Source: Paracoccus tibetensis
GTDB taxonomy: Bacteria > Pseudomonadota > Alphaproteobacteria > Rhodobacterales > Rhodobacteraceae
Direction of reading: 5' to 3'
Assembly (NCBI RefSeq): GCF_900102505.1
Contig: NZ_FMVT01000002.1
Span: 309,771 to 373,770, forward strand
DNA: 64,000 bases
Shown: positions 26,155-35,870 of the stretch, in pieces
Position numbering within the stretch: position 1 is the stretch's first letter
Layout: the number at the start of each line of letters is the position of its first letter
Notes under the pieces: generated by a model
The model's input: only the letters and a program-made list of their open reading frames with translations
Database searches by the model: none
What the model was told of the DNA's origin: nothing
Program-made: the position numbers and the translations under genes

Positions 26155-27117
26155 TCATGAAACCAAGGCCTGGCCATTTTGCCGATGACGCACTGCAAGT
26201 TGGCGCGCCTTTCGCCCCGGAACAAGCTCTCGCGCTGAACGAGCTGCGGTTTCCAGAGTTTCCAGTTCCGGAAAGAGACTCAGGATTTCTTCCCGAGCTG
26301 CTGCACCCACGGACTTCAATGCTTGCGGTCCTGTGTACAGTGATTCCGTTTCAGCACCGTTGGCGATGATGACTTCATGTTGATCAAACAGCAGATGGAA
26401 GTATTCAACTTCTTGAAGTTCATTGGCGACTTCCACCCCATCCACTTCAAGTAGCTGTTTGGCAGCAACCAACACCTCGTTCGTATTGAACATCCTCTGA
26501 GCGATCATCGAACGAACGAGGATACGGTGCTGAGGCGATACTGTGAGATCATCGGCTGGGACATTCCGGCCCAGAGCGCCCGCTCGAATTCGGATGGGCC
26601 GAAGGTTAGGCGATGAAGCCAACGCCGCCGCGTCCAGCTTGGTGGAGCCGATCCATCGAATCGGCTGCATCCCACGGTCTTTCGTTGCGACCAAATCTCC
26701 CACCCGCAGAGATTCAACAAGGACATCACCACGTTGGACGAAGATTTTTGTGCCTCGCGCGAAACAGATGATGTCAGACGTCGGGAATAGGATGGGCGGA
26801 AGGGTGGGCCCGAGCTCGACACCCGTTGAGATGGCCGGATAGGCTGGGCTGAGAACGCCGGCGACCAGCGGGATGGAAAACGAGGACCCATCGACCATAT
26901 GGAGAGCAGCTACTTCGACACGCTCACCGTTGATGAAGAACGCGTCCAGCCAAGCCTCAGCGACAGTTTGGCGGGCTCCGTTGAAGGTAATAGTATCGCC
27001 AGCACCGATCGTGCCATCGCTATCATCTGCAACTGTGATCTCAACGATCAATGTGCCTAGATCTGTTTCGCCCGCAGCGAATTCCGGCGCTACGCCCCAA
27101 GCTCGAATTTGTACCAT
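26155..27117 (-). CDS. Hint (hedgehog/intein-like) domain protein
   Basis: 320 residues. The N-terminal 110 residues look like a small strand-rich leader domain. The Hint_2 domain starts at Cys118 in ICFARGTKIFVQRG, followed by ESLRVGDLVATKDRGMQPIRWIGS, and LTVSPQHRILVR (the conserved His block) and ends with a helical tail. Hint domains can self-cleave at the Cys. In Rhodobacterales they are often attached to extracellular or calcium-binding repeat proteins of unknown role. No partner repeat region is seen here. The ATG has GGATAGG just upstream. The gene stands alone between the IS256 remnant and small ORFs. Confidence 0.85.
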   Translation of the reverse strand: MVQIRAWGVAPEFAAGETDLGTLIVEITVADDSDGTIGAGDTITFNGARQTVAEAWLDAFFINGERVEVAALHMVDGSSFSIPLVAGVLSPAYPAISTGVELGPTLPPILFPTSDIICFARGTKIFVQRGDVLVESLRVGDLVATKDRGMQPIRWIGSTKLDAAALASSPNLRPIRIRAGALGRNVPADDLTVSPQHRILVRSMIAQRMFNTNEVLVAAKQLLEVDGVEVANELQEVEYFHLLFDQHEVIIANGAETESLYTGPQALKSVGAAAREEILSLFPELETLETAARSARELVPGRKARQLAVRHRQNGQALVS

Positions 27118-27463
27118 TGCCTATCCTTTATCAAGCTCTGCTGCTTATCATGCTCGGCTGCGCCGCTCGCAAGAATCAACCCAAGGTAGTTATACAGTAA
27201 CGACGGGTATTCGGTAGAGTATTTCGAATTTGAAGGCAGCCGTTGCACATCTGCCGACCTGAATCACCCCATCAGATCAGCTGGACCGCGCAGAAAATGG
27301 GTCAGCCATTTAGAAAAAACGGTAGTAGATTCGTCGATGCTGCAGAACGACGCCTCTGCATCACCACGGCACGTGGCCGTGAAGCACCAGGGCATTATAT
27401 GCGTCAAGTTTCGCTCAATTGACGACGCATATGAGATTACAGAACAATCTCCATGTCTTATCC

Positions 27464-27649
27464 TCACATCAGCAGGAGTGCGATCACAATGAATATAGTA
27501 GCTGCGGCAGTAGCTAACATCCACTTGGTCTTTGGCGTGAAGAAGGATTTACCAGCTCCACTGTGATCATCGTACTTTGAGAAAGCTGAAGCAATGTTCG
27601 GACCAGTGTCAGGCCGCCGGCTGTGATCGATGACTGGACGCTTGCTCAT
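27464..27649 (-). CDS. Small hypothetical protein with C-terminal membrane anchor
   Basis: 61 residues if begun at the Met at 27649 (frame open to 27736). The N-terminal 40 residues are polar. The end (WMLATAAATIFIVIALLLM) is one strong membrane helix, preceded by basic residues, so a tail-anchored inner-membrane protein is likely. No family is recognised. Evidence is the clear polar/TM division and lack of competing frames. The ribosome site is weak. Confidence 0.4.
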   Translation of the reverse strand: MSKRPVIDHSRRPDTGPNIASAFSKYDDHSGAGKSFFTPKTKWMLATAAATIFIVIALLLM

Positions 27650-28142
27650 GCTGGCTCTCATTTCGGCGGTTGAAGGTCTTCCTGTAGATGAGATACCGGG
27701 TTTTTCGAAGCAGTAAAGCGGGATCCACACGCCCATCCAGAAGGATAGGGGTCGATAGGGCGTCGTGTCGACGAATCACAGCTCATGCAGCACATAATGC
27801 CAGCACCACGTCCCTATACGGCTGATCCAAGAACATCGAACTGACCTGGCATGAAGCCTGACGGGTAGCAGCAGCAGATGCGAACGGCGACGTATTTAGA
27901 TACGGCAGGCGACGGACCACCATGTCAGGCGGCAGTAGCAATCGGCGCTTCTTCGGCCTCTCACGCAGGCAGTGCGGCGCTTTCAGCTCCTGCTGCATCA
28001 AAACACCCAGCGCCGCAGACAGCAGACGCCACGATCATCCCCGCCGTTTCTCACTTGATGCCGGTGCTCCCTTCCAGACAGCAAAGCACTTGCCTGTGGA
28101 ATTGCATACGTCCTTGGCAGAAGCCTAGGCCCGATCATCTGA
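27650..28142. other. Intergenic stretch with no supported gene
   Basis: About 490 bp. Frames exist on both strands but are rich in Ser/His/Arg, lack ribosome sites and match no family known to me. Confidence 0.4.
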
Positions 28143-28739
28143 TCAGAAGCGATAAGCTGCCGTCAAGCCTACGCCCGTGGCATCTGCATCTCCGTCTCCG
28201 GTCTTCTCCAGACGCGTCAGCTCTGCCCCAACGGAGAAGCGATCGTTCAGCAGGTACTCGACCCCTGCTCCGTAGAGATATCCGTTCGTGTACCGACTTG
28301 CGCCAGTGCCGACGCTTTCAACCTTTCCACGACCAGCGCCGATGGTAGCAAAACCGAGCCACCGAGAATCAGCGCCGAACTTGAATCCCCCTTTTACGCG
28401 TGCTGCCACTGCCCACTTCAACTCTAGTCCGCCGACTTCAGCATTCTGCCCAGGAGCGGCTGTCACTTCTACTGCGCCCACCCATTGTCCAAAGTCCCGC
28501 ATGTGGCCGATCAGGAGCGACCCGGTGAAGCCCTCTCGGCTGTCTTCTCCCGCAGCGCTTTGCCGGTTTGTGGTCCCATAACCGAGGATAGCGCCCACAT
28601 AATTCGCAGTCCAGTTCGCTTCCTGCGTCGGAACGTTAACCGTGTGTTGTTCCACTGGAGCAGTGGCTGCTACGAACCCGCCACTGTAAGCAGGCGCTGC
28701 TAGAGCTCCGAGTGTAAGAATGGCGATGGCTGATTTCAT
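28143..28739 (-). CDS. Outer-membrane beta-barrel protein (OmpA-like barrel/porin family)
   Basis: 198 residues from the ATG at 28739, which has AGAGGG seven bases upstream. A signal peptide (SAIAILTLGALAAPAYS) is followed by alternating strands: NWTANYVGAILGYGT, FTGSLLIGHMRDFGQWVGAVEV, KWAVAARVKGGFKFG, YLYGAGVEYLLNDRFSVGAELTRLE, ending in the barrel signature GLTAAYRF with terminal Phe. This is the pattern of the eight-stranded outer-membrane proteins common in Rhizobiales and Rhodobacterales. Its role is structural or adhesive; no enzyme motif is seen. It is monocistronic. Confidence 0.82.
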   Translation of the reverse strand: MKSAIAILTLGALAAPAYSGGFVAATAPVEQHTVNVPTQEANWTANYVGAILGYGTTNRQSAAGEDSREGFTGSLLIGHMRDFGQWVGAVEVTAAPGQNAEVGGLELKWAVAARVKGGFKFGADSRWLGFATIGAGRGKVESVGTGASRYTNGYLYGAGVEYLLNDRFSVGAELTRLEKTGDGDADATGVGLTAAYRF

Positions 28740-29142
28740 TATGCGACCCTCTGATTGAAGCGCTTGGTCCTTTATCAACCTAAAGACTAGATGCGTTGAC
28801 TGATCAACCATTAACGAGCGCTGCGCCAATTATTTCTAGGCCATGATGCGTAGCGACGCATCCGCGCCTCAGAGAGCTCTCCATCCCGGTCACACAGGGG
28901 TGAAGTGTTGCAACGGGGCAGAAGTCGTCGTAGTCGGGCAGTCGACCTGAAGCCACTCGACATGGCAAAGGACAGTCAGCAGCAGACATCCTTTCTCGCG
29001 TCAGCTCCCGGTTCACCGTTCGAACGAAAACCTTACAGGATAGCCGCCAGAGTTCGAGCTGACACGTTCCGTTCTTAGATGCACATGAAATGCGAAAGGA
29101 ACGCGCCCTGTAGTGCAAGCGTTGCGCTGCAGGAGGCTGCAA

Positions 29143-29244
29143 ATGATCTTGGCGCTGCTGACAATCCAACTGCTTTTGAGCTTCATGTTTGGCGCGCTCA
29201 TCTTGGCGTTGATGACCAAGATGAACATCGCGACAGAGTGCTGA
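29143..29244 (+). CDS. 33-residue hydrophobic small protein
   Basis: A short ORF with a consensus AGGAGG six bases before its ATG. The product is almost entirely one membrane helix (MILALLTIQLLLSFMFGALI and onward) with a short basic/polar tail TKMNIATEC. It lies convergent to the WecA-like gene, whose stop is at 29272. Small single-helix proteins often modulate membrane enzymes, but nothing here ties it to a partner. The call rests on the ribosome site and hydrophobicity. Confidence 0.5.
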   Translation: MILALLTIQLLLSFMFGALILALMTKMNIATEC

Positions 29245-29271
29245 TCGGGCTACACGTCAGCCGCGGCTGAA

Positions 29272-30411
29272 CTACGCCCTGTGCCCTGATGAGTAACTCG
29301 GCTCATAGCTTCCAAACGCTGCCAGTAGGTTGCGGCCTCGACGACACGAGACGCGGAGCGCGAGAGCATAGGTTAGCGAGAATGCCGCCGCAGACGCTGA
29401 AAGTGCGAGGAATGCTGCAAACGGCTTGTCCCACAATGCCACCCCCGCGAGAGCCGGCATAATTGCCAATGGTAGTATGATCAGTGTGGCTAGAGGATTG
29501 GCAAGCTGGCGCCGCCGTCGACCAAGAAGAGTGATTTCAAGTCCGCGCATGACGAGTTGGTGAAAGTGAAGGCGGTCGGGCGCTCCTGCAGGTCGGCCTC
29601 CGACCCGCCGCCGATAGATAGCAAGCAACGTGTCAGCGACAGGCCAGAAGAAGATCAGGATGATGGCCCATGGGGTGACGTCTGGCACGCGCACCATGAT
29701 GATGACCGCCAGCCAGGACAGCAGATGCCCGATTGTATATGCGCCTGCATCTCCGAGGAATATCTTCCCCAAAGGGAAGTTGAGCACCAGAAAGCCTGCG
29801 AAGGCCGCGCTCAAAACCATCGCAGTCTCTGCCAGGGAAATATCGCCCGCTTGAAACGCGACCGCGGCCAGACAGGACGCCACGATGATGGCAGTGGCAG
29901 ACGCGAGGCCGTTCAAGCCATCTATCAGGTTGAAGGCGTTGCAGATACCTGAGGTAGCGAAGAGCGTAAAGGTCACTGCGAGTGGAGTGAAGTTCAGCAG
30001 CCAGTCAATGCCTGGCACATCTGCCCGCGGGACCCACATCTGCAGCACTGCCACCGCCACTGCACTGGAGAGAGCAGCCGCAAACAATCTCTCTCTTGGC
30101 CGAACACGGAACCCAAGATCCTCAAGAAGTCCCGCAAGGAAGACAGGCATTAAGCTGAGGACGAACAGTGGCGTGACGGCATCCGTCCTCTCGACGCCCA
30201 ACCCGATCAGCGAGACGATACACGCCGCGACGATACCGACGCCGCCCACCCGCGGCGTCGGCTGAGAGTGTGCGGCTTGAACAGCTCTTCCGTCATCTCG
30301 CCTCATGGTCAACTTCAAATGCCAAGATCGGCTGAGGATCAGGAAGCCGCAGATTAAGAACGAGACTCCGAACGCCAGTCCGAGATCCCACAAGGCAATC
30401 GATTGCGGCAT
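29272..30411 (-). CDS. Undecaprenyl-phosphate glycosyl-1-phosphate transferase (WecA/MraY family)
   Basis: 379 residues, about ten membrane helices. Family motifs: the cytoplasmic loop PTPRVGGVGI, FNLIDGLNGLASA (the N..ID.. substrate and Mg site), FPLGKIFLGDAGAYTIG (the LGD motif) and a late DRLHFHQL His loop. Such enzymes start polysaccharide or O-antigen repeat units by moving a sugar phosphate to undecaprenyl phosphate. It is the only candidate initiating enzyme seen for the exopolysaccharide cluster at 32-48 kb, although it is on the other strand. The upstream antiterminator gene is on the same strand, 666 bp away. Confidence 0.9.
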   Translation of the reverse strand: MPQSIALWDLGLAFGVSFLICGFLILSRSWHLKLTMRRDDGRAVQAAHSQPTPRVGGVGIVAACIVSLIGLGVERTDAVTPLFVLSLMPVFLAGLLEDLGFRVRPRERLFAAALSSAVAVAVLQMWVPRADVPGIDWLLNFTPLAVTFTLFATSGICNAFNLIDGLNGLASATAIIVASCLAAVAFQAGDISLAETAMVLSAAFAGFLVLNFPLGKIFLGDAGAYTIGHLLSWLAVIIMVRVPDVTPWAIILIFFWPVADTLLAIYRRRVGGRPAGAPDRLHFHQLVMRGLEITLLGRRRRQLANPLATLIILPLAIMPALAGVALWDKPFAAFLALSASAAAFSLTYALALRVSCRRGRNLLAAFGSYEPSYSSGHRA

Positions 30412-31076
30412 CTAGCTTCCTCAAACATTCCGCTGAAGCTGCAAGGCAGCTCAAGCTCGAATCAATTAACAACCTAAAGCAGAGTGAGATTCCTAGATCA
30501 CATCTCTTGATGTTCAGCAACGATTTTGTGTGCCGGTGATACCAGTAAAAGTTCGGTCTGTGCTCTGGTGCCACAGCCGCAGAGGTGCCGCTGAAAGCAA
30601 CAATGCGATTGTCATTTTGCAGTCAGGCGACTCCGCGACCCGCAGCAGCCGATGCGAGATGTCGGGCAACAGAAAGGAGGAACTTTCCTTCCGCTGGCCT
30701 CAACCCCTCTAGTTCGCTGAAAGGCGCAGCCGTGCTCGACAGCCAATTTTATTTGTCTGAAAGATGCCGATCAATACTTGTGCAAACCTGAGCCCTCAGA
30801 TCCTTCTGTGCCTGAGCTTGGAGCATATGCTGCCGCTCGACGCTGCGTCGAGGTGTCATGGCGGCTCGACGTAACATTCGTGACTATTACGTAATGGCAT
30901 CAAGGCACTTCAGATAAGTGTGGCGCAACTACAAGCCGCGAACATGATCCGTGAACACAATGCAAGTACATCGAACAGAACAAAGCCGAAATTACGCTGG
31001 CTATATGCGCCTTACTTGAAGTTGTAGATGAGCGCAGCAGATCTAAAACAAGCAAAAGACAATATCTCGCCGCAGT
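30412..31076. other. Long untranslated stretch between the antiterminator and the WecA-like gene
   Basis: About 665 bp with no supported gene. Some A+T-rich patches (around 30880-31060) could hold promoters. A long leader is what an RfaH/NusG-type factor would act on, but no ops-like element could be recognised by eye. Confidence 0.4.
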
Positions 31077-31628
31077 TCAATTTCCGCAGCCGCTTCTGAT
31101 TTTTACGACGTCACAACTGGAGATACCGATGCGTGTCGTCCGTCCAAGAATCTCGAGCAGCATAATCACCCGCTTATCTGGCTCCACACTGTCGATCGTC
31201 GAGACTAAATTCGAGAATGGACCTGCATTTACCTGAATCACATCGCCTGGCTGCAGCCGGTCAGCTTGCGGTTGCTTACTGGAAGAGGAACACCTGAGGA
31301 CGAGTTCAGCAATCAAGAGCGGCGGAACAGGTTTTGGATGGTTTATTCCGAAAGCAACGAGGCGGGATACTCCGGGTGTGTTGTTGATGGCGCGCCAAGG
31401 CCCCCCTGAAGGATCGACCTTTACGAACAAGTAGCCCGGGAAGAGTGGCTTTGCCGCAGTCATGGACCTGCCATCTTTGGCTCGACCAGAATTGACCACG
31501 GGGCAAAAGACCTGAAAGCCCTGCCGCCTCAAGGAGCGGTCCGCAATCTTCAAGCTGTTTGCCTTTACCTGAACAAGGTACCAATTATCATCCGAGCGTG
31601 CCCCAGTTGTGGATGTAACGATCACCAT
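31077..31628 (-). CDS. RfaH/NusG-like transcription antiterminator
   Basis: 183 residues. The NGN domain is at about 14-110 (DNWYLVQVKANSLKIADRSL, RRQGFQVFCPV, LFPGYLFVKVD, NNTPGVSRLVAFG). A KOW domain follows at about 125-180 (LQPGDVIQVNAGPFSNLVSTI, VIMLLEILGRTTRIGISSCDVVKI). NusG paralogues of this type (RfaH, UpxY, LoaP) load on RNA polymerase and let it read long polysaccharide operons. The gene is close to the initiating transferase and the Wzb/Wzc operon, which fits that use. The Met at 31628 is the most upstream start; the domain begins about residue 14. Confidence 0.85.
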   Translation of the reverse strand: MVIVTSTTGARSDDNWYLVQVKANSLKIADRSLRRQGFQVFCPVVNSGRAKDGRSMTAAKPLFPGYLFVKVDPSGGPWRAINNTPGVSRLVAFGINHPKPVPPLLIAELVLRCSSSSKQPQADRLQPGDVIQVNAGPFSNLVSTIDSVEPDKRVIMLLEILGRTTRIGISSCDVVKIRSGCGN

Positions 31629-31879
31629 GCTCGGCTTCCATCGACGCGCTGTTTTCGTGCACAGAGCCTAGCCCTGAAGCTGCAAACACGCCATCCCCTC
31701 CTGCCCCACCGAGGCTGGGTTGGCGGCGAGGCTGTAATATCTGCAATCAGCGGGGCTGCGGTCGCGTGAGCTGCTGCCCTGAACCGGCGAGCAACGGAAA
31801 CGACAAGATGGCACTGCTGATGTCCGACGACGAGATCGGACCTCAGAAGATCACAGAAGATCTTTGGGCGGTTTCTCGC

Positions 31880-32090
31880 GTGATCGTGAACTGGCCGTTG
31901 CATACAAGGTCCTGTGACGATGATCCACAAGTGGAAGAAGGCGCTGTTGGGGGGCGCTGCGGATGTCTTTGGGCGAGCCGGCCGAGAGCCTGCGGAGTTG
32001 GACGCGGTGACGGCTCTGTTACTTCGGGCGAAGCTTGTTGAGCTGGCCGGCGCCAACCATCATTAGCCACGACAGTTCGGGCCATGGACT
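31880..32090 (+). pseudogene. IS3-family orfA remnant
   Basis: The frame from 31920 reads MIHKWKKALLGGAADVFGRAG followed by EPAELDAVTALLLRAKLVELAGAN. This is the middle of a common IS3 orfA (normal: PTMIHKWKKALLEGASDVF). The start and the end are missing and no orfB follows. It separates the antiterminator from the Wzb/Wzc operon. Confidence 0.6.
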
Positions 32091-32472
32091 TGCAAACAAG
32101 GCGGGGCATGATCAAACGGCGTCATCCCGTGCTGTCAGCGGAGGTAAGCTCCCCTCCTCTTTCCGAAGCCACCATGGTTTGGCGTAGCTCGGACCAAAGC
32201 CGGCGCGCCCAGTTTAGAGAAAGGTGTGTCAGCAATGCCTTTCCACAACTGTAAGCTGATGCTAGTCAGGCGAACAAAGGCGGTTTAACCGACGGTGTCG
32301 CATATGCTTGTGGAGACTCGATGCACCTAGGAGTCACGGAACGATCTTTGGTCGGCGCCGGATATGCGCGTGCCGGAGATGCCACGGTGTTAACGATCTC
32401 CGAGCCGCATTCGCATCTTCCTGCAGCGGCCTGCTCGGCCGCGATGCGCTTTTGTCAGATGAAAGCGCAGAC
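32091..32472. other. Upstream region of the wzb-wzc operon
   Basis: About 380 bp with no supported gene. The wzb frame is open upstream to 32308, but the extra 55 residues are Cys/Arg-rich and unlike the phosphatase family, so this is read as leader or promoter DNA. Confidence 0.4.
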
Positions 32473-32904
32473 GTGATCAAGAAAGTTTTGGTTGTCTGCG
32501 TAGGGAATATCTGTCGATCACCGCTCGCCGAGCACCTTCTCAGGATGCATCGTCCCGATCTCATCTTCTCCTCGGCAGGCCTCGGCGCCCTTGAAGGACA
32601 TCCCGCGGATCCGGTTGTGGCTGAACTGGCTGCAAGAGACTTCGGCGTGACACTGGAACACCATAGAGGGCGCCAGTTCAAGGCTGGCCTGGGTGCGGAT
32701 CAGGACCTCATCCTGGTGATGGAGCCGGCCCATCGCGCAGGCATCGGCGATATCGCGCCGCAGCTCTTAGGGCGCACTATGCTCTTTGATCGCTGGACGA
32801 CAGGCAGAGGGATTGGCGACCCTTACCGGCAGTCGCGGGAGCTACACAAAATCGTCTGTCGGCTGATCGCGGCCAATGCAAAAGAATGGGCGACACGCCT
32901 GTGA
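32473..32904 (+). CDS. wzb: Low-molecular-weight protein-tyrosine phosphatase (Wzb-like)
   Basis: 143 residues from the GTG at 32473, the usual length for Wzb (about 147). The P-loop VCVGNICRSPLAE gives C9-X5-R15, followed by SSAGLGALEGHPADP, and the general acid is in GIGDPYRQ. Wzb removes phosphate from the Tyr tail of Wzc, and this cycle sets polymer assembly. The gene ends 18 bp before wzc and is co-transcribed with it. A longer start at 32308 was rejected because the added residues match nothing. Confidence 0.9.
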   Translation: MIKKVLVVCVGNICRSPLAEHLLRMHRPDLIFSSAGLGALEGHPADPVVAELAARDFGVTLEHHRGRQFKAGLGADQDLILVMEPAHRAGIGDIAPQLLGRTMLFDRWTTGRGIGDPYRQSRELHKIVCRLIAANAKEWATRL

Positions 32905-32922
32905 ACGTGGGATACGGTTACA

Positions 32923-34917
32923 ATGGAACACCCTAAAGCACGCCTAACTCCCGTCGTTGACGAAGATGAGATTGATCTTGGTCGGCTGATGGCCGCGGTT
33001 TGGGCCGGGAAGTTCCTGGTCACAATGGCAGCCATCGCAGGATTGTGCACCGGCATCCTTTACGTCATGGCGACGCCCCCCACTTACCAGGCAGATGCAT
33101 TGCTGCAGCTCGAAGAGCGCGCAGGGCGTTTGGCACTGCCGGAGGCGATGCAAGGGCTTGTGGGGAACGATCCCCTCTCCGTCACCGAAATCGAAATTCT
33201 ACGCTCGCGGTCCGTGCTCAGCCAAGCGGTTGCAGATCTGAACCTGACCTGGCGGGCGGAGCCACTTCGGGCGCCAGTCTTCGGGCACCTGCTGACGCGC
33301 TTTGACGTGCCGCTGCCGGAACTTGATGCGCTCTCCGGCTACGCACGAACGACGGAAGACATCCGGCTCGAGCATCTGGAGGTCCCTGCAACCTGGGTCG
33401 GCGAGCCCATAGATCTGACCATCACTGGCAATGACCAATTCCGGATCGTCACCCCCGACGGCAGTCTGTATGATGGACGGATCGGAGAGACGCTCGCTCT
33501 TGACGGCCTTGACTTCGTACTCCGCCTCGAAAGCCTGACCGGCGCACCCGGCCGTCGCTTTGTCATCGAGCAGATCAGCGAGCGCGCCGCGGTTGGTGAG
33601 CTGCGCGACGCGCTCTCCGTTGCCGAGCGAGGGCGTCAGTCGAACGTTTTGGAGGTTCGCTACACGTCGCATGACCGCGCACAAGCGCAACGTGTCTTGG
33701 ATGCGGTTCTTCAAGCCTATGTGAATCAGAATGTAGCACGTAGTGCAGCGGAGGCCGAGAGCAGTCTACAGTTTATCGAAACGCAGCTTCCCGAAGCAGA
33801 GCGAGCACTTTCAGAGGCCGAGAGGGCCCTGAGCGACTTCCAGCAGCAACGGCAGTCGGTCCACCCAGAGGTGGCAAATGAAGTGCTCAACCGCACCCGT
33901 AACCTGGAGCTAGCGCGAGGCTCATATACAGAACTCCTCGCGCGCGCGCAGGAGCTACGGGTGGTACGCGCCAGCAACGTCGGCAATGTTCGCGTTCTTG
34001 ACACCGCAGAGGTGGCCGGCACGCCGATCGCACCACGCCGCTCCCGTATCCTCGCGCTTAGCATCATCCTGGGCGTGCTGGCGGGGCTGGGCCTGGTCTT
34101 TCTCCGGAACTGGATGCGCCGCGGCGTTCAAGGCGCACAGGATCTGGAGCAGCTCGGTCTCCCTGTCTTGGCCACAATCAACTACACGGCACTGGCCGAA
34201 GCCCGGTCGAGCAGAAAGAGCCGAACACCGATCCTCGCGTTGACTGATCCGACTGACCTGACCGTGGAAGGCATCCGTTCGCTGCGCACTGGCCTCCATT
34301 TCGGGATGCTGGATGCCCGAACACGCACCCTCGCCATCACGAGCTCCGCGCCTGATGCCGGGAAGAGTTTCATTGCCGCGAACCTGGCAGTGGTGACGGC
34401 GCAGGCTGGCCAATCCGTTTGTCTTGTTGACGCGGATCTCCGGAGGGGGCACCTTCGCCGCTATTTCGATGTGCCGCGCGATGCCCTCGGCCTCGCAGAT
34501 GTGCTGGCCGGAAATGTTTCGTGGGAGGACGCGCTTCAAGAGGGACCGGTACCAGGCCTCTTCTTCCTGCCGACCGGAAAGTTTCCGCCAAATCCGTCGG
34601 AACTTCTGATGCGTGAAACTCTCGGTGAGCTGACACAAGCGCTGAGCGAGCGCTTTGATCTCAGCATCCTCGACTGCCCGCCCGTTCTTGCGGTGACCGA
34701 TCCTGTCATTGTCGCACGATCAGCCGGCGCGACGATTGCGGTTGTCCGTTACGGGGTTACGCCGACCGGGGAAGTGGCCGCGCTTCAGAAAGCCATGGAA
34801 GCGGCCGGCGTCCGGATGAGCGGCTCCATCCTCAACGCCTACGACCCACGCCGTCAGCAAGCCGGGTACAACTACAACTACAACTACCGCTATAGCTACG
34901 GAGCGCGGCGCCGCTGA
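32923..34917 (+). CDS. wzc: Polysaccharide co-polymerase/tyrosine autokinase (Wzc-like BY-kinase)
   Basis: 664 residues. TM1 (about 27-49) precedes a Wzz-type periplasmic domain with coiled-coil segments (SLQFIETQLPEAERALSEAE), and TM2 is at about 372-390. The cytoplasmic kinase has Walker A SSAPDAGKS (near 470), Walker A' CLVDADLRRG and Walker B LSILDCPP. The tail has six tyrosines in eleven residues (YNYNYNYRYSY) for autophosphorylation. The protein sets chain length and links Wzy polymerisation to Wza export. It is immediately downstream of wzb. The partner Wza is 28 kb away at the right end of the window. Confidence 0.95.
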   Translation: MEHPKARLTPVVDEDEIDLGRLMAAVWAGKFLVTMAAIAGLCTGILYVMATPPTYQADALLQLEERAGRLALPEAMQGLVGNDPLSVTEIEILRSRSVLSQAVADLNLTWRAEPLRAPVFGHLLTRFDVPLPELDALSGYARTTEDIRLEHLEVPATWVGEPIDLTITGNDQFRIVTPDGSLYDGRIGETLALDGLDFVLRLESLTGAPGRRFVIEQISERAAVGELRDALSVAERGRQSNVLEVRYTSHDRAQAQRVLDAVLQAYVNQNVARSAAEAESSLQFIETQLPEAERALSEAERALSDFQQQRQSVHPEVANEVLNRTRNLELARGSYTELLARAQELRVVRASNVGNVRVLDTAEVAGTPIAPRRSRILALSIILGVLAGLGLVFLRNWMRRGVQGAQDLEQLGLPVLATINYTALAEARSSRKSRTPILALTDPTDLTVEGIRSLRTGLHFGMLDARTRTLAITSSAPDAGKSFIAANLAVVTAQAGQSVCLVDADLRRGHLRRYFDVPRDALGLADVLAGNVSWEDALQEGPVPGLFFLPTGKFPPNPSELLMRETLGELTQALSERFDLSILDCPPVLAVTDPVIVARSAGATIAVVRYGVTPTGEVAALQKAMEAAGVRMSGSILNAYDPRRQQAGYNYNYNYRYSYGARRR

Positions 34918-35870
34918 GGGGGCGCTCTTCCGATCTTCATCTGAGGCCCTCTGCCCGTCTTGACCGGGCAAGGTTGCGGCGAGCAGGGGGCGTTCACATC
35001 ACTCCTTTTCTCGCCAGAGGCCGTGCACCCACCTGTCCGATCAGATGCGTCAAGCGGGTTGCTGGCGCGGCTCAGCCCGCCGCGTGAGCATTTTGCTCAA
35101 GTCGGCCGACATCTTCCAGCGGATGAGCAAAATTCATTGAATTCAACCTGCGAAGACGATATCCGGCTGGTTGAGGAAACGTGCCTCAGGCGGGCACATC
35201 CTCCTGTACTCGCAATCCGGACGCTCCCGCGAGTCACGTCTGGTGCGGCAGCTATGTGGACGGATAATCTGCAACGGCTGCTGGGATGAGGTTCGGACCA
35301 GCCTCAACCTGACACACAGACGCTCGTAAGCGTTATCGGGCGTTTGGGGGTAGAAGGATCCATACTGCGCAACCTTTCTAACGCGCTCTTTCTGCCAAAT
35401 CTGCTGCTGAATGGTAGTGGCATGACTAACCTTGCTTACAGGCAGGGACGTGCGGGATCACCGCCAGGTGGAGCGCCTCTTCAAAGATGAGCCTGATCGT
35501 GAGCGACGTTTTCGACAACCAGGACCTGCAACCTAGATGTCATATCCAAACGCTCTGGATGTGCTTTGAGGAATTTGTATCTGCATTCTAACCTAGACAA
35601 ACCCGCAGCTAGGAGTTGCTGCTGATCAGCCGAGGAGTGCACTTTGCTCGCAAACCAGCTGGACGCTCTAGGTGTTCCGTCAGCGAAAGCTGCTAGTTAT
35701 GATAGCTCGCGTGCTTGCGCGGCCGCTTTTTGAAGTACTTCACCTGCACCTTTCGTCAGCGATAGTCACGTTTGGCGGTACCGTCCGCATCAGACGGCCA
35801 CATTGCAAGCTAGACTCGCCTTCTCGTACAGACGTTCCTCCTCTTACAGTGCTTCTGCCAAGGTCACTTT
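34918..35870. other. Long gap between wzc and wzx
   Basis: About 950 bp without a supported gene. A small inverted repeat (TGCCCG/CGGGCA, 34952-34970) lies 35 bp after wzc and could be a weak terminator. The rest shows no ORF with a ribosome site or family match, and no IS end. Confidence 0.4.
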
